Shown here piece after piece: positions 10,509-22,012 of a DNA stretch of 64,000 bases. The DNA comes from an uncultured Pelagibacteraceae bacterium (GTDB lineage: Bacteria; Pseudomonadota; Alphaproteobacteria; Pelagibacterales; Pelagibacteraceae). Within the stretch, counting starts at the first letter, position 1, and each line of letters opens with the position of its first letter. Made by a program: the position numbers and the translations under genes. The stretch covers positions 25,706 to 89,705 of the forward strand of contig CACHQT010000002.1 in NCBI GenBank assembly GCA_902582105.1. Reading direction: 5' to 3'. A model generated the notes under the pieces. The model worked only from the letters and a program-made list of their open reading frames with translations, was not told where the DNA came from and did not search any database.

Positions 10509-11514
10509 AATTTTATTTTTATTAACTGTGAATTCTAAATCAGAAGAAAATAATATCAAATATTATTCTAAAGACTTAGGAACTCTTTCATTAATGTACC
10601 ATAGATTTAATGAGAATAAATATCCATCAACCAATATTCAAATGAATATTTTTAAAAAACAGATAAATATTATAAAAAGTAAGAACTATGAATTTGAAAG
10701 TCCTAAAAATTTTGATTTAAAATTTAATAAACCAAAGTCTAAAAAGAAAATTTTAATTACAATTGATGATGCATTTAGTTCTTTTTACGACAATGCCTGG
10801 CCATTTTTAAAAGAAAATAAAATTCCATTTATATTATTTGTTTCCACGCAACCAGTAGGAAAAAAAGGATATATGACTTGGGAACAAATAAAAGATGTTG
10901 AAAAAGAAAATTTTGCTTTTATTGGAAATCATTCTCACTCACATGAATATTTATTAGATTTTAGTTTTAATGATTTTAAAAAAGATATTGATAACTCAAT
11001 TAAAATATTTAATGAAAATTTAGGCTATAATCCAATTTTTTTTTCGTATCCATTTGGCGAGTATAGCTTGGAGCAAGAAAATTATATAAAAGAAAAATTT
11101 AAATATGCTTTCGGGCAACACTCAGGTGTAATTGATATCAATAAAGATATTTATGAATTACCTAGATTTCCAATTAATGAAAAATATGGAGATTTAGAAA
11201 GATTTAACTTTTTAATTGATCTTCTTCCTCTACAGTACAAAAATATTTTTCCTAAAGATAAATACGTCAAAAATAATAATCCCCCAAAATTAATTATAAA
11301 CTTTTTTAAAGACCAAAAAAATTTAAAAAATATCAACTGCTTTTCAGATGAAGGAAACAACTGGGGTAAATCAGATATAGTATTAGAAAAAAATAAATTA
11401 ATTGTTAATTTTAGAGAAAAGTTTCTTTTCAGAAGAGGTAGAATTAATTGCTCATTAAATGATACAGATGGATGGAGGTGGCTTGGTTTGCAGTTTTCTG
11501 TTAAACTAAATTAA
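10456..11514 (+). CDS. Polysaccharide deacetylase (NodB-like) family protein
   Basis: LMYHRF, ILITIDDAFSSFYDNAWPFL, GNHSHSHEYL, FFSYPFGEYS; hydrophobic N-terminus; true start uncertain (ATG 10456 or a downstream non-ATG start). Confidence 0.8.
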   Translation: MRVKKILSVVASIIKSFIILFLLTVNSKSEENNIKYYSKDLGTLSLMYHRFNENKYPSTNIQMNIFKKQINIIKSKNYEFESPKNFDLKFNKPKSKKKILITIDDAFSSFYDNAWPFLKENKIPFILFVSTQPVGKKGYMTWEQIKDVEKENFAFIGNHSHSHEYLLDFSFNDFKKDIDNSIKIFNENLGYNPIFFSYPFGEYSLEQENYIKEKFKYAFGQHSGVIDINKDIYELPRFPINEKYGDLERFNFLIDLLPLQYKNIFPKDKYVKNNNPPKLIINFFKDQKNLKNINCFSDEGNNWGKSDIVLEKNKLIVNFREKFLFRRGRINCSLNDTDGWRWLGLQFSVKLN

Positions 11515-12642
11515 ACTTTTGAGTTTTTTATTAGAAGGTAGTAATTTAACATCATCAAATTCTGTTAAATTATTTTGTTTTATAATTTTTTTTAATATCT
11601 TCACATATTCTTTGCCGGTCTCAGCATATTTATCAAGATAGTTTGCAAGAATTAAGCTATCAACTTTCATTTTATTGTCTCTTAATTCAGCTCTTGCTAA
11701 TCTAAAATCTTTATAACTCGAATGTGTGTTCAAATTTCTTTGATATGCTCTAACTGAAGACTTTAGAATTTTAAATTTCATAACTTTATGAGTTGTGTCA
11801 TTATCAGCTCCAGCAGGTTTAATACCGTCTCCTGAATAAGTCCATTGGCCAAACAATGCATTTCCTTCAAGCGCAAACCGTGACGTGCCCCATCCTGTTT
11901 CTTTAGCAGCTTGTGCAATCGCTAAGGATACTGGTATTTCATCCATTCTAATTTTTAAAGTTGATAAATCTTTATTAAGTACTCCATATTGTTTAAATTT
12001 TAAATTTAACCATCTTCTTTCTATCTCTGAATTTTTATTTTTATTTAAGATGTTAAAAAGTTTTCTTCTATCTGCCCTAATTCTATTATTTTCTTCTAAA
12101 ATTAAAGGCAGAATTATTTTTATAAATAAATTTTTTTTCTTCTTTGAACTTTCTATCATTTTCATTTCTTCAGGTAACAATGATAACGATATAGGTTTAA
12201 CTAATTTCGTTTTTCTAACATCTTCAAGATTATAGTTTGTATCTTTAAATAGTTGTTCTATTGTCGATGCATTTAACCTTACAGTATCAGTTGGAAGTTC
12301 ATCAAATTTAAAAACATCTTCAAACAAGCTTTTTACATTTAAACCTTCTTCAACTTTAGGACTGTTATCTAAGGGTTGACCTTTTAAAACTTTTTCTAGA
12401 TTGCTTTTAGATTTATTTTCAGTTTCTTTAGAAGCTAAAATTGAATTCTTTTGAAAATTAACAAAGGTTGGAAGCATAAAGAAAAATATTATTACAGCAA
12501 AACTTACTAACAGCGTTTGGTAAATGCTTTTAAGATCTTTGTTGACGATTGGTAATTTTATAGTTTTTTTTTTTGATATTATTAGACCTTTTTTTTTAAG
12601 AATCTTTTTAACTTCATCTAAATCAAATTTTTTTTTTATCAT
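11506..12642 (-). CDS. Bax-like / glucosaminidase-domain protein with N-terminal TM segment
   Basis: SLAIAQAAKETGWGTSRFALEGNALFGQWTY typical of the Bax/flagellar-muramidase-like glucosaminidase fold. Confidence 0.8.
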   Translation of the reverse strand: MIKKKFDLDEVKKILKKKGLIISKKKTIKLPIVNKDLKSIYQTLLVSFAVIIFFFMLPTFVNFQKNSILASKETENKSKSNLEKVLKGQPLDNSPKVEEGLNVKSLFEDVFKFDELPTDTVRLNASTIEQLFKDTNYNLEDVRKTKLVKPISLSLLPEEMKMIESSKKKKNLFIKIILPLILEENNRIRADRRKLFNILNKNKNSEIERRWLNLKFKQYGVLNKDLSTLKIRMDEIPVSLAIAQAAKETGWGTSRFALEGNALFGQWTYSGDGIKPAGADNDTTHKVMKFKILKSSVRAYQRNLNTHSSYKDFRLARAELRDNKMKVDSLILANYLDKYAETGKEYVKILKKIIKQNNLTEFDDVKLLPSNKKLKSLI

Positions 12643-12644
12643 TA

Positions 12645-13187
12645 TTAAATTGCCTCTACCTCTTTAACTTCAGGAATATAATGTTTCAACAAATTTTGAA
12701 CTCCTTGTTTTAAAGTCATTGTTGAACTTGGACAACCAGAACAACTGCCTTGCAATTGAACTTTAACTTTACCGTTTTTATATTCTTTAAATTGAATATC
12801 TCCTCCATCTCGAGCTACCGCAGGTCTAATTTTAGAATCCAATATTTGAATTATTTTTTTTTCTATTTCTTTAAATTCTTTTTTATTTTCTAGTGTAATG
12901 TTTTCATCATAAATAAAATCTTTTCCATTTAAATAAAATTCACCAATCAAAGATTGTGCTATATGCTTAATATCTTCCCAGTCGATATTCTGATCTTTAT
13001 TTATTGATAAAAAATCTGGTCCTAAAAAAACTCCTGTTACTCCATTTATTGACAGTAAATTTTTTACTAGATCATTATTAATTTGATTTTTTTTTGTAAT
13101 TTCAATTTGACCATTCTTGGAAACTATTTTTCCTGGAATAAATTTTAATGAATTGGGATTTGGGGTTTTTTCTGTTTGTATAAACAT
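12645..13187 (-). CDS. NifU-like/Nfu Fe-S scaffold protein
   Basis: MFIQTEKTPNPNSLKFIPG N-terminal Nfu domain; C-terminal CSGCPSS. Confidence 0.92.
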   Translation of the reverse strand: MFIQTEKTPNPNSLKFIPGKIVSKNGQIEITKKNQINNDLVKNLLSINGVTGVFLGPDFLSINKDQNIDWEDIKHIAQSLIGEFYLNGKDFIYDENITLENKKEFKEIEKKIIQILDSKIRPAVARDGGDIQFKEYKNGKVKVQLQGSCSGCPSSTMTLKQGVQNLLKHYIPEVKEVEAI

Positions 13188-13211
13188 ATATAAGAATATA
13201 GTAATTTATTT

Positions 13212-14213
13212 TTAAAAACCTATAATTTTTTTCATTTCTTTTACTTTTGTTGAAGCAAATTCATTAGCTTTTTCGCCACCTTCTAATAAAATTTTATCTA
13301 AATGTTTTTCTTCATTTAATAATCTTTTAATTTCTTTAGAAATGGGTTCAATTTTTTCAACTATCAAGTAAGAAAGTTTTTCTTTAAAAAAAGAAAAATT
13401 TTTTCCAGCAAATTCGTCGCAAGATTTTTCAAGACTTTGATTTGACAAACTTGAATATATTTCTAATAAATTTAAAGCTTCAGGTCTATTTTTAAAATTC
13501 TCATCTTTTTTTGGCATTGGCATTGTGTCCGTTTTTGCTTTTTTAATTTTATTTATAATTTTGTCTTTATCATCTGTAAGGTTTATTCTGCTTAAATCAG
13601 ATTCATCTGATTTGCTCATTTTTTTTTCACCATCTTTTAAACTCATAATTCTTGAAAAGTGTTTTTGTATTAATGGTTCTGGAACTTTCAAAAAGTTTGG
13701 TGCTTCAAAATCATTGTTAAATCTTTGTGCAATGTCTCTACATAATTCTAAATGCTGTTTCTGATCATCGCCAACCGGTACATGAGTAGTATCGTAAAGC
13801 AGTATATCAGCTGCCATTAAAACTGGATAAGCATAAAGTCCTACACTTGCTTTTTCTTTATCTTTTCCAGCTTTTTCTTTGAATTGAGTCATTCTATTTA
13901 ACCAACCCATTCTTGCTATGCAACTTAAAATCCATGCACACTCAGAATGAGCAGGAACAGACGATTGATTAAAAATTATACTTTTATTTTCATTCAATCC
14001 ACTTGCGATAAAAGCTGCCAGCGTTTCTCTAATATTTCTTCTTAATTCCTTTGGGTCCTGTTTAACAGTGATAGCGTGCAAATCTACGATGCAATAAACA
14101 CATTCTGTATTTTTTTCATTTTGAAGCTCAACAAAATTTTTAATAGCACCTAAATAATTACCAAGATGTAAATTTCCAGAAGGTTGAACACCAGAAAAAA
14201 TTTTTTTAGACAT
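13212..14213 (-). CDS. trpS: Tryptophanyl-tRNA synthetase
   Basis: [17 protein letters not shown] and KKMSKS motifs. Confidence 0.97.
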   Translation of the reverse strand: MSKKIFSGVQPSGNLHLGNYLGAIKNFVELQNEKNTECVYCIVDLHAITVKQDPKELRRNIRETLAAFIASGLNENKSIIFNQSSVPAHSECAWILSCIARMGWLNRMTQFKEKAGKDKEKASVGLYAYPVLMAADILLYDTTHVPVGDDQKQHLELCRDIAQRFNNDFEAPNFLKVPEPLIQKHFSRIMSLKDGEKKMSKSDESDLSRINLTDDKDKIINKIKKAKTDTMPMPKKDENFKNRPEALNLLEIYSSLSNQSLEKSCDEFAGKNFSFFKEKLSYLIVEKIEPISKEIKRLLNEEKHLDKILLEGGEKANEFASTKVKEMKKIIGF

Positions 14214-14217
14214 TGAC

Positions 14218-15747
14218 TTAATACTTTAAATTAATATCTGTGATTTTGAAAGCCTTGATCAAAAATGCAATTAATAAATAAGAAATTAGTCCAACTATTA
14301 CAATTCCTATAAGAAAAACTGATTTATAATTTTGATCGTAGGCAAGATTCGTTTTAAAGAAAATTACCAAATAGTAAATAAAAATTCCCATAACTATTGA
14401 AGAGAATAATATTTTAAAAAATTTTGAGATAAACTCAGAATTAAAATTAAAAAAATTATCCTTTTTTAAAAATATAAATAGTAAAATAGAGTTAAACCAC
14501 GAAGAAATACTGGTAGCAATCGGAATAATTATAAATCCAACTTTTTTAAAAAAAATTATACTTACTAAAATATTTAATAAAACAGAGGCTAGTGAGATAT
14601 AAAATGGTAATTTAGTATTTTGTCTTGCAAAATAAAAACTGGAAAAAACTTTTATTAATGAAAAAGCTGGGAGTCCAAGTGCAAAAAAGAATAATGCTTT
14701 TGAAGAATTTTTAACTGATATCTCATCAAAAGTTCCATAACCAAATAAAGCAGATATAATTTGTTCAGATGCAAGCAATAAAGCTATAGTGGCTGGTAAA
14801 CTTAAAAATAAACTTAGCTCTAAGGCTTTATTTTGTATTAATAATATTTTATCATTTTCTTTACCACTAACATACTTCGAAAGTTGAGGTAAAATAACTA
14901 CTCCTATTGCAATTCCTGCAATAGCAAGATTTATTTGATAAATTCTATCAGCATAATATAAATAAGATACCGCACTAGCTTGAAATGAAGCAATTATTGT
15001 TCCCACTAATATATTTATCTGAGTTACACCTGATGAAAAAATGCTAGGCAATAATTTTGAGAAAAAATTTTTGATTTTTGTATCAATCGAAAAATTAAAA
15101 ATAAATTTTGGAGAATAAAATTTTTTTACGTAAAAAAATAAGTAAATAAACTGAGCAATACCGGCTAAAGTTACAGCATATGATAAATAATAAACAAGCT
15201 TGTCTCCTAATAACGTTCCATAAAATAGTACTGATATTAAAAAAAAATTTAAAATAACTGGTGCGGCAGCAGCTACTGCAAATCTATTATGAGAATTTAA
15301 TATTGCAGAAAAAAAAGATGATAAACTTATAAAAAATAAAAAAGGCAATGTAATTCTTGTTAAATTTACGGCTAAACTCATTTTTTCCTCATTTCCGCTA
15401 AAACCAGGTGCAATCAGAAAAACAAAATAAGGCATAAAAATTTCAATAATTAAAACTAAAAAAAATAAAACTATGATTAGTAAACTAAATACGTTTGTTG
15501 CAAATTTTTCAGATTCTTCTTTTCCATTTGAAAGTTCTGATGCATAACTTGGAACAAAAGCGGCATTAAATGTTCCCTCAGAAAACAATCTTCTAAAAGT
15601 ATTCGGAATTCTAAAAGCAACGAAGAATGCGTCAGCTATAGGGCCGGCTCCTAAAAAAATTGCAATCAATATATCTCTTAAATAACCAAGTATTCTACTG
15701 ATTATAGTAAAAAAACTGAATGTCCCTGTTGACTTAATAAGGTTCAT
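14218..15747 (-). CDS. murJ: Lipid II flippase MurJ (MviN)
   Basis: 509 aa multi-[52 protein letters not shown]. Confidence 0.96.
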   Translation of the reverse strand: MNLIKSTGTFSFFTIISRILGYLRDILIAIFLGAGPIADAFFVAFRIPNTFRRLFSEGTFNAAFVPSYASELSNGKEESEKFATNVFSLLIIVLFFLVLIIEIFMPYFVFLIAPGFSGNEEKMSLAVNLTRITLPFLFFISLSSFFSAILNSHNRFAVAAAAPVILNFFLISVLFYGTLLGDKLVYYLSYAVTLAGIAQFIYLFFYVKKFYSPKFIFNFSIDTKIKNFFSKLLPSIFSSGVTQINILVGTIIASFQASAVSYLYYADRIYQINLAIAGIAIGVVILPQLSKYVSGKENDKILLIQNKALELSLFLSLPATIALLLASEQIISALFGYGTFDEISVKNSSKALFFFALGLPAFSLIKVFSSFYFARQNTKLPFYISLASVLLNILVSIIFFKKVGFIIIPIATSISSWFNSILLFIFLKKDNFFNFNSEFISKFFKILFSSIVMGIFIYYLVIFFKTNLAYDQNYKSVFLIGIVIVGLISYLLIAFLIKAFKITDINLKY

Positions 15748-15797
15748 AAATCATATTAGTCTTAAAATTGCTCTAATTGTATATCTAATTATCATAA

Positions 15798-18086
15798 ATG
15801 AAAAAAACAAAAATTGATCATTACACAGATAAAGAAGCTTTAGATTTTCATATTACCAATAAATCAGGCAAGATTGAGATTATATCTTCTAAACCAATGA
15901 CAACTAAAAGAGATTTGGCATTAGCATATTCTCCTGGTGTCGCAGCCCCAGTAAGAGAGATATCTAAAGATCCCAATGCAGCTTACGATTATACAACTAA
16001 AGGAAATTTGGTAGCTGTAATAAGTAACGGCTCAGCGGTTCTTGGAATGGGTAACTTGGGCTCTTTAGCTTCAAAACCAGTAATGGAAGGAAAAGCTATT
16101 TTGTTTAAGAGATTTGCTGATATCAACTCGATTGATATTGAAATTGACTCATCTGATACCAATGAAATAATTAAAAGTATAAAAAGTATTGCGGGAAGTT
16201 TTGGTGGAATAAATTTGGAGGATATAGCTGCTCCAGACTGCTTTGTAATAGAGGAAAAACTTAAAGAAATTTTAGATATACCTGTCTTTCACGATGATCA
16301 GCACGGGACAGCAATAATAACAACTGCTGCATTAATCAACGCCTTGGAAATATCAAAAAAATCACTAAAAAAAATTAAAGTTGTTGTAAATGGTGCTGGA
16401 GCATCTGCGATTGCCTGTACTAATTTATTAAAAAAAACAGGTGTACCTCAGAAAAATATAATAATGCTTGATAGCAAGGGTGTCTTATATCGTGGTAGAG
16501 ATAATTTAAATAAATGGAAATCTACACACGCGATTAAAACAAAAAATAGAACTTTAGATGATGCAATTAATCAAGCTGATGTTTTTTTAGGATTATCTTC
16601 AAAAAGTATTTTGTCAAAAAAAATGGTAAAAAAAATGGCAAAAAATCCGATTATTTTTGCATGCGCAAATCCCGATCCTGAAATTACACCTGAGGAAGTG
16701 GAGGAAGTCAGAGATGACGCAATTATAGCTACTGGTAGATCTGACTATCCAAATCAAGTAAATAATCTTATTGGATTTCCATATATTTTTAGAGGAGCTT
16801 TAGATGTAAGGGCCAAAACAATAAATGAAGAAATGAAAATGGCTGCAGCAAACGCGATAGCAGCTCTTGCAAGAGAAGATGTTCCTGATGAAGTAGTTGC
16901 GGCTATGGGTGGTGAGCGACCAAAGTATGGAAAAGAGTATATTATTCCATCTACTTTTGATCCAAGATTAATTGTTGAAATACCATTAGCAGTAGCAAAA
17001 GCTGCTATTAAAACAGGTGTTGCAAGAAAAGATATTAAAGATTTTGAAGTTTATAAAGAGCAACTTAAACAAAGGCTTGATCCTTCCGTTACCATTATGC
17101 AGGGTATAAATAACCAAATTAAAAAAAATCCAAAAAAAATTGTTTTTGCAGATGGTGAAGATGAAAACACTTTAAAAGCTGCAATTGCATTTAAAAATAG
17201 TAAATTAGGAATTCCTGTGTTAGTAGGTAAAAAAGAAAAGATAAAAGAGCAACTTCAAAATATCGGATATAGTGAAAACCTTGATATTGAAATTGTTAAT
17301 TCAACTAACAAACAACAAAGAGCAAAATATGCAAATTATTTATTTAGAAGATTACAAAGAAAAGAGGGATTGTTAGAACGAGACTGCGATAGAATGATAA
17401 GAAATGATAGAGTTATCTGGGCGTCTTGTATGGTTTCGTGTGGTGATGCCGACGGCGCTGTAACAGGAAACACAAGAAAGTATGCTGCCTCTTTAGAAAA
17501 AATAAATAAAGTAATAGATGTAAGACCAGGAGAAATAATGTTTGGCTTAAATATGATAGTGAATAGAGGTAAAACTGTATTCATAGGAGACACTAGTGTA
17601 CATGAAAATCCAACTGCTGAACAACTTTCTGCCATAGCAATTTCATCGGCTAGGGTTGTAAGATTATTCGGGTTTGATCCTAAGGTTGCATTTGTTTCAC
17701 ATTCAACATTTGGGCAACCAGCAACAAATAAAACGAAACATATCAGAGATGCAGTAGAAATTTTGCAAGATAAAAAAGTAGATTTTCAATTTGACGGAGA
17801 TATGCAACCCGATGTGGCTCTTAATGAAGAATATAAGGAGCTATATTCTTTTTCAGGAATTGTGGGAAATGCAAACATATTAATTATGCCAGGACAACAT
17901 AGTGCGGCAATATCATACAAAATGATGAAAGAGTTAGGTGGAGCAAAAGTAATTGGACCATTTTTAATTGGATTAGGTCAGCCAATCGAAATTGCTCCTC
18001 TAAGATCTTCTACTTCAGATATATTAAATCTTGCTTCAATAGCAGCATATTCTGCTAGCGTTATCAACTACGGGAAAAAAAATTAG
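15798..18086 (+). CDS. maeB: NADP-dependent malic enzyme with C-terminal phosphotransacetylase-like domain
   Basis: 762 aa; YSPGVAAPVREI, HDDQHGTAII; C-terminal PTA-like region. Confidence 0.95.
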   Translation: MKKTKIDHYTDKEALDFHITNKSGKIEIISSKPMTTKRDLALAYSPGVAAPVREISKDPNAAYDYTTKGNLVAVISNGSAVLGMGNLGSLASKPVMEGKAILFKRFADINSIDIEIDSSDTNEIIKSIKSIAGSFGGINLEDIAAPDCFVIEEKLKEILDIPVFHDDQHGTAIITTAALINALEISKKSLKKIKVVVNGAGASAIACTNLLKKTGVPQKNIIMLDSKGVLYRGRDNLNKWKSTHAIKTKNRTLDDAINQADVFLGLSSKSILSKKMVKKMAKNPIIFACANPDPEITPEEVEEVRDDAIIATGRSDYPNQVNNLIGFPYIFRGALDVRAKTINEEMKMAAANAIAALAREDVPDEVVAAMGGERPKYGKEYIIPSTFDPRLIVEIPLAVAKAAIKTGVARKDIKDFEVYKEQLKQRLDPSVTIMQGINNQIKKNPKKIVFADGEDENTLKAAIAFKNSKLGIPVLVGKKEKIKEQLQNIGYSENLDIEIVNSTNKQQRAKYANYLFRRLQRKEGLLERDCDRMIRNDRVIWASCMVSCGDADGAVTGNTRKYAASLEKINKVIDVRPGEIMFGLNMIVNRGKTVFIGDTSVHENPTAEQLSAIAISSARVVRLFGFDPKVAFVSHSTFGQPATNKTKHIRDAVEILQDKKVDFQFDGDMQPDVALNEEYKELYSFSGIVGNANILIMPGQHSAAISYKMMKELGGAKVIGPFLIGLGQPIEIAPLRSSTSDILNLASIAAYSASVINYGKKN

Positions 18087-18676
18087 TTTTTTTGAATTCT
18101 CAAATCTTCAGCTAAAAAAATACTAGCAATAACTTTTTCAACATCTAGTATGCCTTTTGCTTCATATATAACCTCTTTTCTTTCCTCTTTAGACATGGCA
18201 ATTCCGTAAATGAAAATTTTTCTTTTATATGTATCAATATTATAATTTGTAGCTTTTATATTTTTATTTAAAATTATTGCTGTTCTTAATTGTGAAGTTA
18301 TTAGCAAGTCTTTGGCAGATTGTTTAAAGTTAAATTCTTCCTTAACTTTAATATCATTTCTAACTGACCTTACGCCTTCTGTTTCCCATGCAGCTTTTGT
18401 AATTTTAAGTTTTTCTTCTGGATCATCAACTTTTCCTGTTAAAAAAATTCTACCATCTAAAACTTTAGTTTTAACAGAAACAATATAATTTTTATTCATT
18501 ACAATTAATCTAGCACCTAAATTTTTTTGCATTATTGAGTCGTCAATTTGTGTACCCAAAGATCTTGGATCCAAAGCTATACTTACGCCAGTACCAAAAA
18601 CCCCCTTCGAACCCGTGCCTACACATGAATTTAAAAGAAAAAAAATAAAAAATATTAATATTGATTTATTTTTCAT
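18083..18676 (-). CDS. BON-domain lipoprotein, DolP/YraP-like
   Basis: Lipobox LLNSC; two BON-like repeats; next to rsmI and LpoA-like gene as in the E. coli yraL-yraP region. Confidence 0.78.
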   Translation of the reverse strand: MKNKSILIFFIFFLLNSCVGTGSKGVFGTGVSIALDPRSLGTQIDDSIMQKNLGARLIVMNKNYIVSVKTKVLDGRIFLTGKVDDPEEKLKITKAAWETEGVRSVRNDIKVKEEFNFKQSAKDLLITSQLRTAIILNKNIKATNYNIDTYKRKIFIYGIAMSKEERKEVIYEAKGILDVEKVIASIFLAEDLRIQKN

Positions 18677-19529
18677 TTTTGATTTTTAAACAATAGTTGT
18701 AAATTTCTTTTTTTGAAATATTTCTATTTGAACTCATTAAATTTACAATATCTTTGATACTTAAATTTTTTATCATTCTTTTAATATATTTTTTATCTGA
18801 TTCGTCTAAATTATTCGAAATATTTTTATTTTGATTTCCTTCAGAAATTACGACGGTAAGCTCTCCTTTTAAATTATTTTCGAATGGTTTCAACTGTTCA
18901 ACTCTAGTTCTAATGAACTCTTCATAGAACTTTGAAATTTCTCTACAAATTACTATTTTTCTAGTATTAAAAAAAAAGTTTAATGATTTAATTATTTTGT
19001 TTATTTTCTTTGGTGATATAAAAAAAACAATAGAACAGTTTAATTTAGATAAAATTTCAAGTCGTTCTTTTATTTCTTTTTCTTTTTCGGGAAAAAAGCC
19101 AAAAAAATAATAATTGTCAGAAAAACCACTAATTGAAACTGCAGATGTTACAGCAGAAGCTCCCGGTATCGGGTATATTTCAATTTTGTGTTTTATACAC
19201 TCATTAATCAAAATTTTTCCTGGATCCGAAATAGCAGGAGTTCCTGCATCTGAAATTAAAGAAACTACTTTTTGAGATTTTAAAATATTAATTATTTTTT
19301 CTAAATTTTTTTTTTCATTAAACTTGTGGAATGAAATTAATTTAGATCTAATTTTATACCTATCTAGTAATTTTTTGGATATTCTTGTATCTTCACAGAG
19401 AATGTACTGAGAATTTTTTAGCACATCTATTGCTCTAAAAGTAATATCACTTAAATTTCCTATGGGCGTAGAAACTACGTATAGGCCAATTTTTAATCTT
19501 TTAAATTTTATGTCGTTTTGTGGAATCAT
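18666..19529 (-). CDS. rsmI: 16S rRNA (cytidine1402-2'-O)-methyltransferase RsmI
   Basis: GLYVVSTPIGNLSDITFRA, CEDTRISKKLLD, VSLISDAGTPAISDPG, PIPGASAV. Confidence 0.95.
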   Translation of the reverse strand: MIPQNDIKFKRLKIGLYVVSTPIGNLSDITFRAIDVLKNSQYILCEDTRISKKLLDRYKIRSKLISFHKFNEKKNLEKIINILKSQKVVSLISDAGTPAISDPGKILINECIKHKIEIYPIPGASAVTSAVSISGFSDNYYFFGFFPEKEKEIKERLEILSKLNCSIVFFISPKKINKIIKSLNFFFNTRKIVICREISKFYEEFIRTRVEQLKPFENNLKGELTVVISEGNQNKNISNNLDESDKKYIKRMIKNLSIKDIVNLMSSNRNISKKEIYNYCLKIKNEK

Positions 19530-19561
19530 TAAAATATAAATAATATAATAATAACATTAAA

Positions 19562-20713
19562 ATGAAAATATTAGTCAAAATTATAATTCTGATAATTTTA
19601 TTTACTTCTTCAAGTTTATCCAAAGTAGTTGCTCAAGAAAAAATTAAATTTGGATTGCTTGTACCAATTAGTGGTGAATACAGCAAAATAGGAAAATCAA
19701 TACTTAAATCAACCTTGCTCGCTTTAAATAAAATTGACAATTCATTAATAGAAATAATTCCTAAAGATACCGCATCAAATCCAGATGTAACATTTGAAAA
19801 AGCGAAAGAACTTAGAGAGGCTGGTGTTAAAATAGTCATAGGACCAGTATTTAATAAAAATTTAACTAAATTGGAGGAATTAAGTGATATGACTTTTTTA
19901 TCTTTAACAAATAAAATTATCGATAATCCAAAAAATATTATAAGCGCAGGTATCAATGCAGGCTCTCAACTTAATACCATAGCAATATTTCAAAAAAATA
20001 ATGAACTTAAAAAAACAATTTTTCTAATTCCAAATAAAAATTATAAAAACGAAATAAAAAAAGCTATTAAAAAATCAAAAATTAAAACTTTTAAGATACA
20101 TTATTATGATACTGATCCAACTAAACTTACAAAACAAATAGAAAAAATTACTAAGTATCCTCAAAGAAAACAAAATGTAAAAGATGAAATTAAAAGACTT
20201 GAAGAGTCACAAGATCCCAATAAAGAAAAAAAAATAGAAATATTAGAAAAAAAAGATACCATTGGAAAAATAGATTTTGACTCTTTAATAATTGCAGATT
20301 TTGATGAAAGTTTAAAAAGTATTACTACTTCTCTATTATATACAGATGTCTCTCCTACAAAAACTTATTTTATAACTTTAAACCAGTGGTTTGATGAGTC
20401 TTTACTAAAAGAAAATAGCTATCAACCAATTTATTATCCTTCCATTAACAAAAAGAATTATGAGGAATTTACAAATACATATTTTAAAAAATTTAAAGAA
20501 TATCCAAATCAACTGTCGTTTTTAAGCTATGATTTAGTTGGATTAGTTTACTATTTAATTTTTCAAAATAATTGGATTATAGACGAAAAGATATTTTCTA
20601 AAAAAAATAAATTCAAAGGTAAAGTAGGAATTTTTGAAATAAAAGACAAAAAAATTAATCATGTTCTTAATTTTTATAAAATAGAAAACAACAATATCAA
20701 AAAAATCTTTTAA
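19562..20713 (+). CDS. Penicillin-binding protein activator (LpoA-like) / periplasmic-binding-fold protein
   Basis: Signal peptide; KIKFGLLVPISGEYSKIGKSILKS, VIGPVFNKNLTKL; divergent from rsmI. Confidence 0.75.
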   Translation: MKILVKIIILIILFTSSSLSKVVAQEKIKFGLLVPISGEYSKIGKSILKSTLLALNKIDNSLIEIIPKDTASNPDVTFEKAKELREAGVKIVIGPVFNKNLTKLEELSDMTFLSLTNKIIDNPKNIISAGINAGSQLNTIAIFQKNNELKKTIFLIPNKNYKNEIKKAIKKSKIKTFKIHYYDTDPTKLTKQIEKITKYPQRKQNVKDEIKRLEESQDPNKEKKIEILEKKDTIGKIDFDSLIIADFDESLKSITTSLLYTDVSPTKTYFITLNQWFDESLLKENSYQPIYYPSINKKNYEEFTNTYFKKFKEYPNQLSFLSYDLVGLVYYLIFQNNWIIDEKIFSKKNKFKGKVGIFEIKDKKINHVLNFYKIENNNIKKIF

Positions 20714-21299
20714 TTTTATTAAAAGCTTTAAACCTATGATCAATTTTGTATTTTTTATTAGGTTTCATTTGACCAAATGTAATTTTGCTCTTTAAAGGTA
20801 TAAAAATTGGATCGTATCCAAATCCATTTTTTCCTTTTTTTTTGTTAGATATAAAGCCTTCAACTTTTCCTACAGAATTAATTTTCTTACCATTTGGCCA
20901 ATAAATTGTTAACGCGCAAACAAATCTGGCTTTTATTTTTTTTATTTTCCAATTTTTATCTTTTTTGTAAAGTTCTCGAAAAACTTTTAAAATAGCTTTA
21001 TTAAAATCATTTCTGGCGCCTCCCCACCTGGCTGAATATATGCCTGGCTTTCTATTCAAAATATCAATTTCAAGACCAGAGTCATCTGCTAAACATATCA
21101 AATTTGCCTTCTTTGAAAAAAATTTAGCTTTAATAAGTGAATTTTTTAAAAAAGAATTGCCTGTTTCTTTAGGACTGCTTAATCCAAAATCTTTAGTTGA
21201 AAAAATTTTAGTTGATTTTGGCAATAAATCCTTAATTTCTTTAAGTTTTCCGATATTATTAGTACCAATTAATATTTTTTTAATTTTTTTATTTAACAT
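20697..21299 (-). CDS. rdgB: XTP/dITP diphosphatase (RdgB/HAM1)
   Basis: ILIGTNNIGKLKEI, ADDSGLEIDILNRKPGIYSARW, GFGYDPIF. Confidence 0.95.
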   Translation of the reverse strand: MLNKKIKKILIGTNNIGKLKEIKDLLPKSTKIFSTKDFGLSSPKETGNSFLKNSLIKAKFFSKKANLICLADDSGLEIDILNRKPGIYSARWGGARNDFNKAILKVFRELYKKDKNWKIKKIKARFVCALTIYWPNGKKINSVGKVEGFISNKKKGKNGFGYDPIFIPLKSKITFGQMKPNKKYKIDHRFKAFNKIKRFF

Positions 21300-21335
21300 C
21301 TAGCAATTATTAAATTTCTTACCATATAAGTCATA

Positions 21336-21962
21336 ATGGAAAAAGATCCAATTTTAAAAACAGAAAAAAATAATGAAAACCAGGAAAATCCTGAAATCAA
21401 CAAACTAAAAGACAACGAGGAAGCAAAAGAAGAAAAAATTTTAACTCCTGAAGAAAAAATTAAAGAACTAGAAGACAAACTAACTAGAACCCTCGCCGAA
21501 ATGGAAAATCAAAGAAGAAGGTATGAAAAAGAAAAAGATGAAGCTTTTGAATATGGTGGTTTTTCTTTTGCGCGAGAAACTTTAAACCTGACTGATAATC
21601 TTGAAAGAGCTAAAGAATCTTTAAAAAATGATGAAAGTTTAAAAAACTCTGAAAGTTTAAAAAAAACTCTTGAGCACATAGAAATTATTCATAAAGATGT
21701 TTTGTCTATTTTTAAAAAAAATCATATTGAGCCTATAAATTCAATTAATAAGAAACTTGATCCAAACTATCATCAGGCAATGATGGAAATTGAAGACAAC
21801 ACAAAAGAGCCAGGCACAATAATACAAGAAATCCAAAAAGGTTTTCTTATGAAAGATAGATTATTAAGACCAGCATTGGTCGGTGTTTCTAAAAAAAAAG
21901 AAGAAAAAGCAACTAACGATAAAGAAGATAAAAAAGATAAGGAAAATAACGAAAAAAAGTAG
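21336..21962 (+). CDS. grpE: Co-chaperone GrpE
   Basis: Coiled coil ENQRRRYEKEKDEAFEYG; EPGTIIQEIQKGFLMKDRLLRPALVGVSK; upstream of dnaK. Confidence 0.95.
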   Translation: MEKDPILKTEKNNENQENPEINKLKDNEEAKEEKILTPEEKIKELEDKLTRTLAEMENQRRRYEKEKDEAFEYGGFSFARETLNLTDNLERAKESLKNDESLKNSESLKKTLEHIEIIHKDVLSIFKKNHIEPINSINKKLDPNYHQAMMEIEDNTKEPGTIIQEIQKGFLMKDRLLRPALVGVSKKKEEKATNDKEDKKDKENNEKK

Positions 21963-21984
21963 TCAAAATAAGTACTTAAAAAAA

Positions 21985-22012
21985 CTTGTAGATTGAAATT
22001 TAACACTTATAT
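21985..22012 (+). promoter_or_regulatory. Candidate RpoH (sigma-32)-type heat-shock promoter of dnaK
   Basis: CTTG-N17-CTTATAT, matching the alphaproteobacterial RpoH pattern CTTG-N17/18-CYTATNT; 21 bp before the dnaK ATG. Confidence 0.65.

Noticed and set aside
10509-10559. N-terminal extension of tsaB ORF (MILFSSDLEFTVNKNKI)
   Set aside because: Homologous TsaB starts at MNDLIIDATT; the extension looks like antisense to the deacetylase leader
11151-11360. Minus-strand ORF opposite the deacetylase gene (similar cases 11885..12235, 13525..13764, 17336..17635, 19633..19956, 20555..20743)
   Set aside because: Antisense to well-supported genes; no family motif
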